The notes under the pieces: model-generated
Seen by the model: the letters and a program-made list of their open reading frames with translations, nothing else
The model's database searches: none
Told to the model about the DNA's origin: nothing
NCBI GenBank assembly: GCA_023627715.1
Contig: JAMAHW010000088.1
Location: 62,001-126,000, forward strand
Source: Periconia sp. R9002
Lineage: Eukaryota > Ascomycota > Dothideomycetes > Pleosporales > Periconiaceae
Direction: 5' to 3'
DNA: 64,000 nt
Shown here: one piece after another, positions 11,774-22,422 of the stretch
Numbering within the stretch: position 1 is the stretch's first letter
How the letters are laid out: each line of letters begins with the position of its first letter
Made by a program: the position numbers and the translations under genes

Positions 11774-12611
11774 ATGTCTCAACCCGCCCTGTCCGCAGAG
11801 GCGAAAGCCGCCATTCGCGCCAATCTCGAGCTTGAGTGTCAGTAGATTCGCCTTCCATGATCGTACTTGCGCTAACTGCTTCACAGTGAATGCTCGCAAG
11901 GAGAAGCTGCTCGCTATGTGCGAGGCTCAAGTTGCCAGCCTTCGGTCGCGCCTGGAGCGACGCGTCAACCGCATCCCCCCAAGCAAACGTAACATGAACA
12001 TTATCGACCTGCTCGACGCCTCAATTGCTCCACCACTCAAAGTCACTAAACCCACTTCCAAACCAACTGGTCGTGCAGTAAAGCCAGCAGCGAAATCTGC
12101 AGCCACTACCAAGAAAGAGGTCGCACCACTCCCAGCCCCGGCTCCCGTCCCGACGCGTGCTCCCAATACTGCCGCGCCCGCCCCAGCCACCCGCAAAACT
12201 CGAGCCGCTCCATCCAAACCAGCAGGCAAACAAGCGCCTGCGCCCGCCACGAATGTACATACAAAAACAGCCAGCAGATCCGCCACTACTACTCGAGGCA
12301 AAAAGAGGCCATCTGATGACGGCGAGAAGGAAAACGAACTGGAAGTGCCGAAAAAACGCACCAAAGCTAACGCGACTGCCACCGGTCCTAAACAAGAGGC
12401 CGCTCTCACCACCACTGCAACAACCAAAACTACTAGAAAGACCTCAGCGACCTCAGCTACCTCTGCTAGAGCTCCTGCCGAAACTGCTACTACCGCAGCC
12501 CGCAGCACTCGTGCGACTGCTAAAAGAAAGGCTGTGCCTCTTGTCGCTGGAATTCTCTCACCCAAAGAAAACAACCATCACACAGCAGCCCGGACCCGCC
12601 GCCCTCGTTAG
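11774..12611 (+). CDS. nbl1: Borealin/Nbl1-like chromosomal passenger protein
   Basis: Likely the borealin-type subunit of the chromosomal passenger complex (with INCENP/Sli15, survivin/Bir1 and Aurora), which acts at centromeres and the spindle midzone. Exons are 11774-11837 and 11887-12611; the 49-nt intron has donor GTCAGT, branch GCTAAC and acceptor TTCACAG. Product 262 aa. Residues about 18-60 (LELELNARKEKLLAMCEAQ, SLRSRLERRVNRIP, RNMNIIDLL) fit the Nbl1/Borealin N-terminal helix. The remainder is Ala/Thr/Lys/Pro-rich and disordered, with basic clusters such as GKKRPSDD and PKKRTK that could be nuclear signals. Only the N-terminal helix supports the assignment. Confidence 0.72.
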
Positions 12612-13144
12612 CGACAGGTGTGGTAGATCATTCTTATGACTACATAATTATACATTGCATAAGCCTATGGGCTGTTTACTTGGGGGAAAGCACGCACACG
12701 GAGTTATACATCACATCATGATGGTTCTCCAGGGTTGGGTTTCGGCGTTTTGTGCTTTTTCAACGATACCCTCACTTTAAAGGCATGGCGGATACATTGC
12801 TTATTAGGGCGTTCTTTGGGAAAAAGGACTCTCGGCGTTGAAGGATTTGCTGATTCAAATGATGTCACGCTGCAACCGCCATCTGCCCGTCGCGGCTTGA
12901 GGGTTCTGGGGTTGAGGCCTGAAATGGCCATCCCCCAGAGCCTAATATTGCCAGGCGGAAAGAAGGTGGTTGGAGTGAGGCATTGGCGTTTGGGGTGTGT
13001 TGATTTACTGTTGCTAAAGCTGTTGGTTCTACCCAGAGTGTTTCTTCAATCTTGATAGATTTTTGAAAAGCCGCTCCCTTTCCCATCATTGATTCATGCT
13101 CTTGCCAAGTGAATGCCCAAAGTAAACCATCGAATTGATGAAGA
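12612..13144. other. Intergenic, no gene recognised
   Basis: Open frames occur on both strands, but none shows domain character or consistent codon use. Treated as non-coding DNA flanking a small inverted-repeat element. Confidence 0.5.
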
Positions 13145-13335
13145 GTAAATGTACAAAGGGGTGACACGCCGGGAGGTAATACATATATCGGGTACCTAAG
13201 CTAGTGTACTAGGCGTTATTCATAAATCAGATAACTATACTAGACATACTACGCAGGTCGTAGAGCTTCTAGTTCGTAGAACCTATTAGTCCTTCCGATA
13301 TGTGACTTCCCGGCGTGTCACCCCTCTGTATTTAC
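13145..13335. mobile_element. Short element with terminal inverted repeats (MITE-like)
   Basis: Left arm 13145-13174 (GTAAATGTACAAAGGGGTGA continuing to CACGCCGGGA) and right arm 13308-13335 are inverted copies, differing mainly by a small indel near the ends. Similarity continues inward (an ATATCGG-type motif in both arms). The 191-bp unit has no coding capacity. No clear target-site duplication is visible, so it may be a MITE, a solo relic or a palindromic insertion. Confidence 0.6.
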
Positions 13336-13423
13336 CAAAGCTACACGGTGGTTATCCATCATTCATTCACAGACAATCAAAACTGGAGCAGAGTATTTCA
13401 TTTACGAAGCGGGCAACTGCTGT

Positions 13424-13529
13424 CGACATCGCTATCGGGGCCGTCACCTATGTCCAGGTTGCCGTTGCCATTAACACCGCCGTGGGAGCGGGCATTCCTA
13501 ACCAGGTTGCCATTGCGATCAACACCGCC
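13424..13529. repeat. Diverged duplicate, copy B (partner 13879-13980)
   Basis: This stretch and 13879-13980 share long interrupted identity (GACATCGC-ATCGGGGCC at one end; GCGATCAACACCGCC at the other). Both are in the same orientation. Read on the minus strand each encodes GGVDRNGNLVR followed by a DI-DGPD-DVD segment. The copy at 13879-13980 lies inside the predicted gene; this one begins right at its stop codon. Confidence 0.8.
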
Positions 13530-13530
13530 A

Positions 13531-14806
13531 TCAGACTCTTACGCCGTTAAGAGAGGGAAATCGATGTGGGAACAAACTTTTTCGTATAATAGTTTCTCTC
13601 ATATTATACCAGTGGTAATACTGAAACCCGCTATCCCGTGAAATCCATATCCAGATGGGATATGGGTTACGTGATGGCATCCGCCATAAATTCCTGTTAA
13701 GTTCAAACCGGCGGGCCGTGGCTCGACCGCGCAGTACCACAATACGGGTTCCAATTTTAAAATCAACAGGATCCTTGTCATCTTGTTGTTCTGCGGCAGG
13801 AGTGAAAAGATAGAGGAGGTCTGGGTGGAGTGATGATCGGTCTACAGACTCTATGTCTGTGTCAAACTCATCAAGGCCATCGACATCGCCATCGGGGCCA
13901 TCTATATCCGGGTTGCTGTTGTGATGAACATCGCTATGGGAGCGATCCCTCACGAGGTTGCCGTTGCGATCAACACCGCCGCCAGCAATATTCGCGCTTA
14001 ATTCGTTCCTAGGCCGGGGTGGTAATGCAAGCTTGGGACGCTTTGGAAGTCCAACTTGAGATGCGGTGGTGGTGTGTTCCGAACGTGTTCGCTTTGATGG
14101 AAAGTTCTTATTCGTCCAAGCCTCTAACTGACGCTGTTTATCTTGTGGTAGTCCTCGCAGAAGCTCAGATAGTGGTTGTTGCAGAGTAGGCTGTGTGAGG
14201 GCGGACGGGGAAGCGGACGGGGGGGGCGGAGGGCTGGACAGTTTGACATATTCTGTATATGATTAGAACCCGTGGAAATCAGTTGCAGAGTAGGTAGACT
14301 TACCGAAAATGTTGGTCAGGATTTGCTCGTATAGATCCTTTAAGCCATGCTGTTTGGTTTGTGGTTGGAGCTCTTGTACCAGCACGAAGCTCTCTGCGGA
14401 TAGTGGGGTTCGGTCTTTTCGATCGCATAGTTGAAGTGGGTAGACAGTAGAGAGGTGTGAGCTGTACGTGTAGACAGCGGTGTAGAGGAGAGTATAGATG
14501 CCATCTTTGCAATCGACAGATACTTGCGTAGTATTATATGGGAAGCTGCAATAAGAAAGGGTAGTTACAAGTTGAGATATACGTAGAAGGGAAAGTAACG
14601 CATGAAAGAAGTAGTGACAGGAGATCTAGGAAAGTACTACACACTACTCCCTCTCCCACTTCTACACTTATTGATCCTAAGGAATAAGTAGTCTTTATGG
14701 TCGGAACGAACATCCTACATGATGGGTTCTCTTCCAGATGACGTAGAAAAGTGGTGAAGGTCTGATGCGTCCCAAGCCTCTTTTGGATGTTTGATAATTG
14801 AAACAT
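13531..14806 (-). CDS. Hypothetical protein, lineage-specific, repeat-associated
   Basis: Three-exon model: 14806-14583, 14545-14304 and 14252-13531, closing in frame at 395 aa. Intron 2 (51 nt, GTAAGT...ATACAG) is convincing. Intron 1 would be only 37 nt (GTATAT...TTGCAG), so the N-terminal part is less secure. Visible regions are a segment with DGIYTLLYTAVYTYSSHLS, a Pro/Ser run, basic PSKRTRS and LPKRPK motifs that could be nuclear signals, and an acidic Asp-rich repeat (PDIDGPDGDVDGLDEFD). I recognise no family. The gene overlaps a duplicated segment, and its stop codon falls at the start of the second copy, which stays open in a different frame; a frame-disrupted repeat tail is possible. 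Confidence 0.5.
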
Positions 14807-16572
14807 TGATCAATAGAACGGCGCCTTACAAGTCACGCCCTGATTGTCAGCACGGTACGCGGTGGGTCCCCACATGGTGTCTCGCACGATAGCGTTCTAG
14901 TGGTAAGTAGCGTCCGGGCCGCCGGACTCCGTCTTTTGGCCCCCCTCCCAAAATTGGTCAGCCGCTACTCGCCACACACACAGACAAACTGATGCGAACA
15001 AGCATTGGGCTTGCGCATACGTCAACTGCCTTGCGTACGCATCCAAAAATATTTAGGTACCGCACAATCGCACCTCGTTGAGTGGGAGTAGGCATCAAGA
15101 TGAAGTTGTGAGATTGCAAAGAAGACGTTGTGTGATTGCGATTCATCTCCCAGAACCATCATTTCATCATTTCCAGCAGTGCCCTAATCGAGAAAGAGCT
15201 GTGTAGTCTGGAAAGAGGGCGCAGCAAGCTCTCGTCCCCCGAGTCGTCCGTACAAGCTCAACCCACAGCCCCAGGGTACAGGTAAGGCCAAAGAGGCCAG
15301 CGTAGCTAGAGCCACAGGATCCTTGGGGCGGAGCCAATCACAGGCGGGGTGGATTCGCTCGCCCACAGCAATGGCATTGATTGATTGCACCTGCAGCACG
15401 CGTTCCCATCTGGGGTTGACCGGTCAAGCCTCGCTGTCGCAGAAGGCCATGGCGAGCACTGCAGTGCAAGAACTCTGTGTGCAAATCCATGGCTTGACCG
15501 CCCTTGAACAGTGGGTGTCGAGGGCGGCCGCATACTATCTGGCTGGGAACTGGCGGGCGTTGCTAGTGGGGAATGGCGACACTGCGCAGATGCAAATACC
15601 GGTAGTTAGTTGTTAGTTGCTGTCGATACTGATAGTGTAGCTAAAAAGTGATGGCATCGTATTCGACCAGTCGACGGCTACTCACGCGACGATGGGCAAC
15701 GTAATCCCTCCATCCCGCACTGCACCTCAATGCTCAGCGGAGCAAATCGTGGGGGGGTGGGTGTGAGTCGCCGCTTCGATTCTGCGAGCTTTCAGGTGAA
15801 ATACGAGTTGTCGACGTCTCCGACAGGCTGGCATCATTGGATTTGGGGGCCCTGTCCTGCCATTGTATACAGTCGGGGTATCACTTTTGCCGTACCGTGG
15901 TGGATTGACCATCAACGTTAGCCAGGGCCCCGGCCAGGGAAGGTATAGCCCGCCAAGCACTCTAGGCAGCAGTCGCGACTAACCTCTAGGTAAGACTGGG
16001 AGAGCACTACCACGACCACATCTTCCCTCCATCCCCCTTCAACTCAAACCTCTTCTCTCATCTTCTTTGTTTGCTCCTGTCTTTTCAGGCCTCACCACTT
16101 CACCTGGATCCGCTGTTCTGAATTTACCCGTCTGCTCCATCCCGGTCTGACACACCCGTGCCACCCACAGCCCTGTCACCGTACCTCCGCTGCGCCCTCT
16201 TATACACTGTGCCCCCCGTCCCCTCTGGACGCCAAAACCAAACGCCCTTTTGCTCCACTCATCAACTCGACTGCCCCGCGCCTTCTTCGTCAACCGCTTC
16301 TCTCTGTCTTGATTTTGCCCTCGTGTTATCGTTTCCGTTTATGAAGACGTGCACCCTGGACTCTTTCACCTCCACTGCTCTCCCGTGAGAGTCAAACCGG
16401 CCAACCACAGCATCCATTCCTCCCATTGTTGCCCGATTGGGAAGGGTGGCCTCTTGCGCGGTGACTCTTTCTCGAACTCACCGGGCACCACACGCTGCGT
16501 TTGGTCTTGGTCCGTGACTCATAGTGCATGCACTCGCCCGTCAAACCAGTCCATCGTCCATTCACAGTCGAC
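14807..16572. other. Long 5' region of the ACEI-like gene, no gene supported
   Basis: About 1.8 kb. Open frames here (for example 15323-15616) lack any recognisable motif. The last 500 bp are strongly pyrimidine-rich on the plus strand, typical of a long fungal 5' leader, and contain several short upstream ATGs. Confidence 0.5.
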
Positions 16573-18969
16573 ATGGCTTCACCCCACACACACCCCCGTC
16601 GCCGCCCTATTAAGGCGTCGACATCCTCCTCCTCCTCATCAGTCCACGCCATGTCACTTCGAAAGAGTGACACCTTCTCCTCTCCCAAGTCAGTCTCATC
16701 AGACATCGTCGACCTGGACAACCACCACCACATGCCCCGTCGCTCTCCCACCAGCCCCGAGAGCTTGGAAGATCTTCTACGCGAGTCCAGTGTTCGCCGC
16801 ATGACCAACATTCTCAAGGACATCGACCAACGCATCACTGGCCAGAAACCCACGGAACCCTCTACCGCTAGCATTCTCAACGACAAAGAGGTCCTTCCTC
16901 TGCCCAGCTTCCTCCTGGATAACACCGCCCTCGACTGTGGTCCTATGGAAATTGACCCCAAAGAACCCCAGCAAGGCTTGCATGACCACGCATCCGATAG
17001 TGGTCTCGGTTCCAGCGTCAGTTCCAAACACGGTAAGACGAACTTTCACTTCGGCTCTTTTCTCCCGCCATCTTCTAACGTGTATAAAGACCGCTCCAGT
17101 GCCCGTGAATCCGTGAGCACTTCTGTGTCTACTTCTGCTTCCGCCATCACTGGTTCCTTCACGGCAGTCGGTGCTACTGACGACAAGCACACCTTGGGAG
17201 AGTATGCCTGCAGGCAAATTCACGATTCCATCATAAAACCCATCCTCCAGGAGGAGTCGTTGAAGGACTTTCACCCTTTGATCAAGGACGTCCCACGACG
17301 CATAGGTGAGAAGAACATCTGCAACCTTCGTGATCTCGAGAAAACTCTCATCTTTCTTGCTCCGGTAAGTGGTATTCGTTATCTCTCTGAGAGTGCAAAA
17401 GCTTATTGCATTCTTCGTGGTTTTAAGGAGTTCTCGGCTACCCCGGCATCGTATCTATCGTTCTGCGAGCGATCCATTCAACTTCTGTATGCGACTGTCG
17501 ACAGCCTCTCCGAATCTGACCAACGACTGCCATCCGACCGCCCCTACACGTCTAACTATTTCCTCGACCTCGTCGAACAGATTCGCCGCTACGCCGCAAT
17601 AATGGCCGCCACTCGTCAGAAAGAAGAGAATGGAGAAGAGCTTGACGAAATGGATTACTCGAGGTATGCCTCCGCACTTTCTGGCTTTCGAACAACACTA
17701 ACTTGGCGCAGCAAAGAAAAGCTGACGCTGTCTGGTGGCCTCAGCCACGATGGCCGTCCACTTCAGCTCGTCCGTGAGAAAGATGGCAAGGCCATCCCGC
17801 TCGCTGAAGGTGTCGACGATGCTTACAAGGGATTCTCGTCAGCAAAGCGAGCTTTGTCTGATGATGAACTTGACGCTGATGAGGCTACCCGCTCCATGGC
17901 TCGCCGCAGGAAGTCCGACAAGCCAGGTGACGTTATGCACACATGCCGGGACTGCAAAAAGGAATTCAAGCGACCATGTGACCTCACCAAACACGAGAAG
18001 ACTCATTCTCGTCCCTGGAAATGCACCCATGAGAAATGCAAATACTTCGACCTCGGCTGGCCGACTGAGAAAGAGCGCGACAGGCACATCAATGACAAGC
18101 ATTCATCGGCCCCTGCGCAGTACAAATGCTTGTACCCGCCTTGCACGTACGCCTCCAAGCGAGAATCGAACTGCAAACAGCACATGGAGAAAGCCCATGG
18201 CTGGGAGTATGTTCGTTCCAAGAGCAACGGCCGAAAGAAGGCACAAACCGCAGGCAGCGACCGTGCTCCTCCTACGCCCTTGACCCCGTTTCTCGGCACA
18301 CCTCAATCTGCCACGCTCTCCACACCCATCACACCATTCAACCCATCTCCTTCTGTGCCCGTGGACAACAATTTTGATTATTACGGTTTTGGTACTCCAC
18401 TTATGCCCACAATCACCTTCCAGGAGGACGTTCGTCGTGACTCAATGACCAACACGTCGGACGGCTCAGCTCTGACATACTCCTCTGATCATTCCCCAAT
18501 CGAGCACACGTCATTCAACGACGCTGTAACTCCGGAGGACACGACCATCAATCACAGTGATGTCTTCAACAACTGCGCGCTGAACACAAACTTCAACGAC
18601 GCTTTCCCACAAACACTCAACACCACGTTCGATTACAATCCGTTCCAATACCCAATGACTGGTGCTTCGAACAATGTCCCCCATTTGTCCCCAAGTGGAC
18701 AGGCAGACATGACACTGTACTCTCCTCAGCTGCCTATGGATGAGGGGTTCGGCGATTGCATGGATATGGACATGGAGATGAACTTCAGTCGACCCACTGA
18801 AGATTTTACACTCTTCAATTCCACCGGCCCGAATGATCCGCCCATGGGAACGACCGCTGGCTTCTTCCCTGACATCAACCAATACGGGGCTCAGCTCGAC
18901 ATGTCAGCTGTCGAGCCAACCACAACGCTCGATGATCTTCTTAATTACTCCACAAACAATCAACAGTGA
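16573..18969 (+). CDS. C2H2 zinc-finger transcription factor, ACEI/StzA-like
   Basis: Resembles Trichoderma ACEI / Aspergillus StzA, regulators linked to cellulase expression and stress. The frame is open from 16528 to the stop, but three segments look like introns whose lengths are multiples of three: 17033-17089 (57 nt, GTAAGA, branch TTCTAAC), 17365-17427 (63 nt, GTAAGT, weak branch) and 17664-17711 (48 nt, GTATGC, branch CACTAAC, GCAG). Removing all three gives about 742 aa from 16573, or 757 from 16528; 16573 has the better start context. The zinc-finger block has CRDCKKEFKRPCDLTKHEKTH followed by two irregular C2H2 fingers. Upstream is the conserved NLRDLEKTL...FLDLVEQIRRYAA region; the C terminus is Asn/Thr/Asp-rich, likely activating or disordered. 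Confidence 0.78.
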   Translation: MASPHTHPRRRPIKASTSSSSSSVHAMSLRKSDTFSSPKSVSSDIVDLDNHHHMPRRSPTSPESLEDLLRESSVRRMTNILKDIDQRITGQKPTEPSTASILNDKEVLPLPSFLLDNTALDCGPMEIDPKEPQQGLHDHASDSGLGSSVSSKHGKTNFHFGSFLPPSSNVYKDRSSARESVSTSVSTSASAITGSFTAVGATDDKHTLGEYACRQIHDSIIKPILQEESLKDFHPLIKDVPRRIGEKNICNLRDLEKTLIFLAPVSGIRYLSESAKAYCILRGFKEFSATPASYLSFCERSIQLLYATVDSLSESDQRLPSDRPYTSNYFLDLVEQIRRYAAIMAATRQKEENGEELDEMDYSRYASALSGFRTTLTWRSKEKLTLSGGLSHDGRPLQLVREKDGKAIPLAEGVDDAYKGFSSAKRALSDDELDADEATRSMARRRKSDKPGDVMHTCRDCKKEFKRPCDLTKHEKTHSRPWKCTHEKCKYFDLGWPTEKERDRHINDKHSSAPAQYKCLYPPCTYASKRESNCKQHMEKAHGWEYVRSKSNGRKKAQTAGSDRAPPTPLTPFLGTPQSATLSTPITPFNPSPSVPVDNNFDYYGFGTPLMPTITFQEDVRRDSMTNTSDGSALTYSSDHSPIEHTSFNDAVTPEDTTINHSDVFNNCALNTNFNDAFPQTLNTTFDYNPFQYPMTGASNNVPHLSPSGQADMTLYSPQLPMDEGFGDCMDMDMEMNFSRPTEDFTLFNSTGPNDPPMGTTAGFFPDINQYGAQLDMSAVEPTTTLDDLLNYSTNNQQ

Positions 18970-19797
18970 TTGCACTTGTTTGTTTGTGGCATTCCCCGCG
19001 ATTGCTAGACCATATAGCTTGATCTGCAATCCTTCATTTATTTTCACGGTATGATCTCATCATACAAGGTGTCTCGGCCTATGACCCTACTCGACTTTTT
19101 TTTTTTTTTTGGCGCATGAGCGTTTTCCGTATTTATGACTGACGGATCATTATTCATTATGCTTTTTTGCTTCTCTCATAGCGAGTGCTTATTTATTATC
19201 TGGGTTCTCAGTGCTGTGCGAAACACTTGGAATAATCAGAAAATCCACAAAAAAACACAAGCATCAGGTTTTTGTTTTTGTTCGTCTCAGGAGCTTGGCG
19301 CCGGTTCGCAGGTCAGTGGGGATATAAGACGAGAGAGACTGTGTGTATACAGGAGGTGGAAGGAGCATGAGTCGAGTTGGGTGTGCAATATTTCACGATT
19401 TTGCTTTTCTTTATTCATGGCTCTCTCGACACAAAGAATGAGAGAGCTACCTGGTTTGAATCTCCCCTTTTTTTCTTTTTATCATGGAAGAGGAAATTGT
19501 TTCAAAGGGTAGAGATCATCAGTTGCTTTTTAGTATAGTATAGCTAGCCTTCTTTCTTATTCACGTCGGAGAGAGAGAAGTGTACAAATAGAAGAACGAA
19601 GAGAGTGGAGAGAGCGTCATTTTTGGACGCTTGAAAACCATTTTTCCCTTGTGCATGTGCGTGAGACTGATGTTTGATGTATTTGTTAAACTTTGAGGTG
19701 CGCTTGGAATACCAAATGTGGTCTAGTGTGCTTGTGGCCGTCGTCTCTTTCCCAATCTATAAGACCGGCTCACTTTCAACTCTGCAAGATAATCGTC
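18970..19797. other. Intergenic, ACEI-like 3' region / F-box promoter
   Basis: About 830 bp with a poly-T tract near 19097-19110 and several pyrimidine runs. No gene supported. Confidence 0.5.
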
Positions 19798-20565
19798 ATG
19801 CCAGCCACACTCACCGCCCTCTCCATTACTGAGATTCTGGAACAAATTATTTCGGAGTTACCACCTTTGGATATACTTCGTTGCAAACGAGTCAACCGAA
19901 AATGGCACGGACTCATCCGTGACTCTAAGCTTCTGCAGTACAAAGCATGGCTGCGCGAAGATTGTCCAGATGCTACACATTTGGTCCGTGACGATGATGA
20001 TCTGCCCGAAGACGACAATGGAGACAAAGAATACGAATACAAACGCTACATCCATAACATGTCCAGACACCTTCATCCGATCATTGTCGCGAGAGTGATG
20101 GAAACCCCTCGTCCCCAGGATCCAAAGCTGTGCTTCTGGCCCGATTATACCGAGACGCAAGACGGATCTGAAAGCTTCTTCGAGCTCAATGCTACGCTTC
20201 TGCGCGCCCTGCTGAACTGGTACGAGTTAAAAGGAGACACGGAACATGAGTGGGTACACATGTCTCTTTGCCGACCGCCTACTCGCAAGATCCTAATAAA
20301 CACGCGTGGTTCCGTCGACGACGATGGCGTATGTTTTTCACTCGAAGTGAACTCTATGAACTCTTCCAATGACATGGTATATATTGGCAATAGCAACAAG
20401 AGGAGGATGCAACACCACCAGACCGAATATATCGCGTTGAGTGACTTTTTCGGGGAGTTGGATGACCTGTGGGCCCGTTGGTTGGACTGTGAAAGGCTGC
20501 GTAGGTTTCATAGGCGTTACGGAGGGGGCTGTGATCTCGACGACCTCTATTGGGACGAAATATGA
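19798..20565 (+). CDS. F-box protein
   Basis: 255 aa, single exon. The start at 19798 puts the F-box directly at the N terminus (residues about 6-45: LSITEILEQIISELPPLDIL, then RVNRKWHGLI), as in many short fungal F-box proteins that serve as SCF substrate adaptors. The frame is open upstream but reads as non-coding. The remainder has no recognised repeat; an acidic patch (DDDDLPEDDNGD) follows the F-box and the tail is Asp/Trp-rich. It converges with the DUF4419 gene. Substrate unknown. Confidence 0.82.
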   Translation: MPATLTALSITEILEQIISELPPLDILRCKRVNRKWHGLIRDSKLLQYKAWLREDCPDATHLVRDDDDLPEDDNGDKEYEYKRYIHNMSRHLHPIIVARVMETPRPQDPKLCFWPDYTETQDGSESFFELNATLLRALLNWYELKGDTEHEWVHMSLCRPPTRKILINTRGSVDDDGVCFSLEVNSMNSSNDMVYIGNSNKRRMQHHQTEYIALSDFFGELDDLWARWLDCERLRRFHRRYGGGCDLDDLYWDEI

Positions 20566-20739
20566 CGACCCACGGTTTTGGCTCAAACAAATGAGTATGG
20601 AGCAGCATCTCGAAGCTTGCATCCAAAGGTCATCGGGCTAAAAAAAAGGCACCGCATCCTAATTCGTGACAGATTATCTGCTATGGTAAAAGAAATGTTA
20701 TCTACAGTGGAAAACGCCTTCCAAATCCATCAGATATAC

Positions 20740-22422
20740 TCAGTTCCTTCGCAAATAGCTCCGCAGACTATGTCTGATATCGAGTTTGCCATCTCCTCTG
20801 ACCTCACCCACACTCACACCCCCCTTCCAGTCAGTGGCCAGTTTCCTCTCATAGAATTTTTCAAGAGATTCATTCCCAGTGCCCTTGGGGTACAGGTCCT
20901 TGAACATCCACCATGCAGTCACGGGGCGGAGAGTATCGCGCACTGGTAAGCCTTCCGGTTCTTTCCCCTTGCTGATCACTGAACTCGGTGTTGATTCCTT
21001 TGAAACGCTTTCTTTGTTTTCTTTTTCGGCTTCCTGTGACATAGATGAGGATGATGCTACATTTACTGGCACGCCAACAGCACCGTCCTCCGTATCTTGT
21101 TCCCCTTCTTTGAGTCCGCACCACGATAGCACCTTCTCGCCTAACCGTGAAATCCCACTCTTCTTCTTCTTCTTCTTGGGTTCCTCAAGAGATTTCTCAG
21201 ATGGCGGATACACGGGCGACGCTGTCATGGCTTCGAAATCAGATGGCGGATACACGGGCGACGCTGTTATGGCTTCGAAACCGGCGAACCCAGCCAAGAG
21301 CTTCGCCTCGATCCGCTCAAAACCCGGTGTCACGTACAGAACAGGCACCGAGACAAACCCACACGGGATTTCATCCATGTCTATTTCGCGCCCCCGCACG
21401 TCTCTCAGACGTTCTGGAAGGTTTTGTTGCACATCCAAGAACCAACGATGTTCCCAATAGTCACTTCCATCTTCCGGAAACTTCGCTAAGACTTTACCAT
21501 CCTATACGCACAAACGCACATTCACAGGGTTATTACGTAGTTTGCTAGATAGGGTTTGATGTGCACGTACCTCGTTCCAGAATGCGAAGCATGTAATCCA
21601 CCCATCCATGGTGCTCTTCCCACTCCCACCATGATAATCCACAATGCGACTCCAAAAAGTGCCCCTCTCCACATTATCCGCATCAAAACTCGCAACCATC
21701 TCTCTCAAAACCGGCTTCAGCAGAGCCCCAAAGCGCGCGGGCTCTTCCCCATACTTCCCCAACTTCTCAATCCGCCGCGCAATCTCCTCCCAATCTTCCC
21801 TCTCCCCCAACAGCGTCACGGCCGGAATCCCACAAGTCGAGCAATCAAAAATATACTCGAAATAGTTCTTCAGCGTCCCCATCATCAAAATCGCAGCAAT
21901 CGTTTCATCCTCAACCCTCGTCGTGCTAAACGACGGCAAAATCCACTCCCGCAACTCCGGATCCACGACATTCTCTTCCATGAGCTTCGTCATGTTGCGA
22001 CACATCAAACTCATATCCTCCTGCCCCGGATCCTGCAAAATCAACCCCTTCTTCCCTTCATGCGGCACGAAGAATTTCCGCAACTTCTCCGCGTTCTTGT
22101 TCACGTAGAAGCTGAACTGCACCAGGATCGCGAACCAGATGTCCTCGGGCCGGAGCACGAGGTTCTGGTGGTACGAATACGCTGTGAAGGCCGCGCGAAT
22201 CAGCCCGTGGTCGCGCGGGTACATGTGCATGTCCCTGAGCCGGTCGTCGGGCAGCGAGGTCTGCGCGTACCCTAGGGCGGTCTCGAGGATGGTGCCGATG
22301 CCGTGCACGTTTTGTGAGGCGATTCTTCGGAGGAGGGATTGGGAGGTTGCGGTCGTGGGTAGCTTGTCGCGTGCAAAGGCGGGTCTGGCGGGGTGGGAGG
22401 CGACGGGGATTGTGACGGGCAT
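20740..22422 (-). CDS. DUF4419 domain protein
   Basis: Exons are 22422-21571 and 21501-20740 with a 69-nt intron (GTACGT...GTATAG), giving 537 aa. Family hallmarks are RPEDIWFAILVQFSFYVNKN, FSTTRVEDETIAAILMMGTL, the Gly/Trp motif HGGSGKSTMDGWITCFAFW broken by the intron before EDGKVL, and IPCGFVSVPVLY. DUF4419 proteins are widespread in fungi with no established biochemical function. An insert in the second exon is Lys/Ser/Glu-rich, contains KKKKKKSG and carries a perfect-frame 14-aa duplication (TASPVYPPS unit), so it is probably a disordered loop. Confidence 0.85.
21197..21280. repeat. 42-bp tandem duplication inside the DUF4419 gene
   Basis: Two adjacent 42-bp copies (21197-21238 and 21239-21280) differ at a single position. 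They are in frame and duplicate 14 residues, so the event is recent and frame-neutral. Confidence 0.95.

Noticed and set aside
11927..12574. 215-codon minus-strand ORF with Ala/Val-rich hydrophobic sequence
   Set aside because: Antisense of the borealin-like gene; hydrophobicity arises from the complement of Ala/Thr/Lys codons.
15323..15616. 97-codon plus-strand ORF in the long gap before the ACEI-like gene
   Set aside because: No motif, no splice context and no neighbour evidence; could be an upstream ORF at most.
16392..17027. 211-codon minus-strand ORF
   Set aside because: Lies opposite the ACEI-like coding sequence and its leader; no recognisable domain.
21556..22275. 239-codon plus-strand ORF
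   Set aside because: Antisense of the DUF4419 first exon; Pro/His/Arg-rich shadow.
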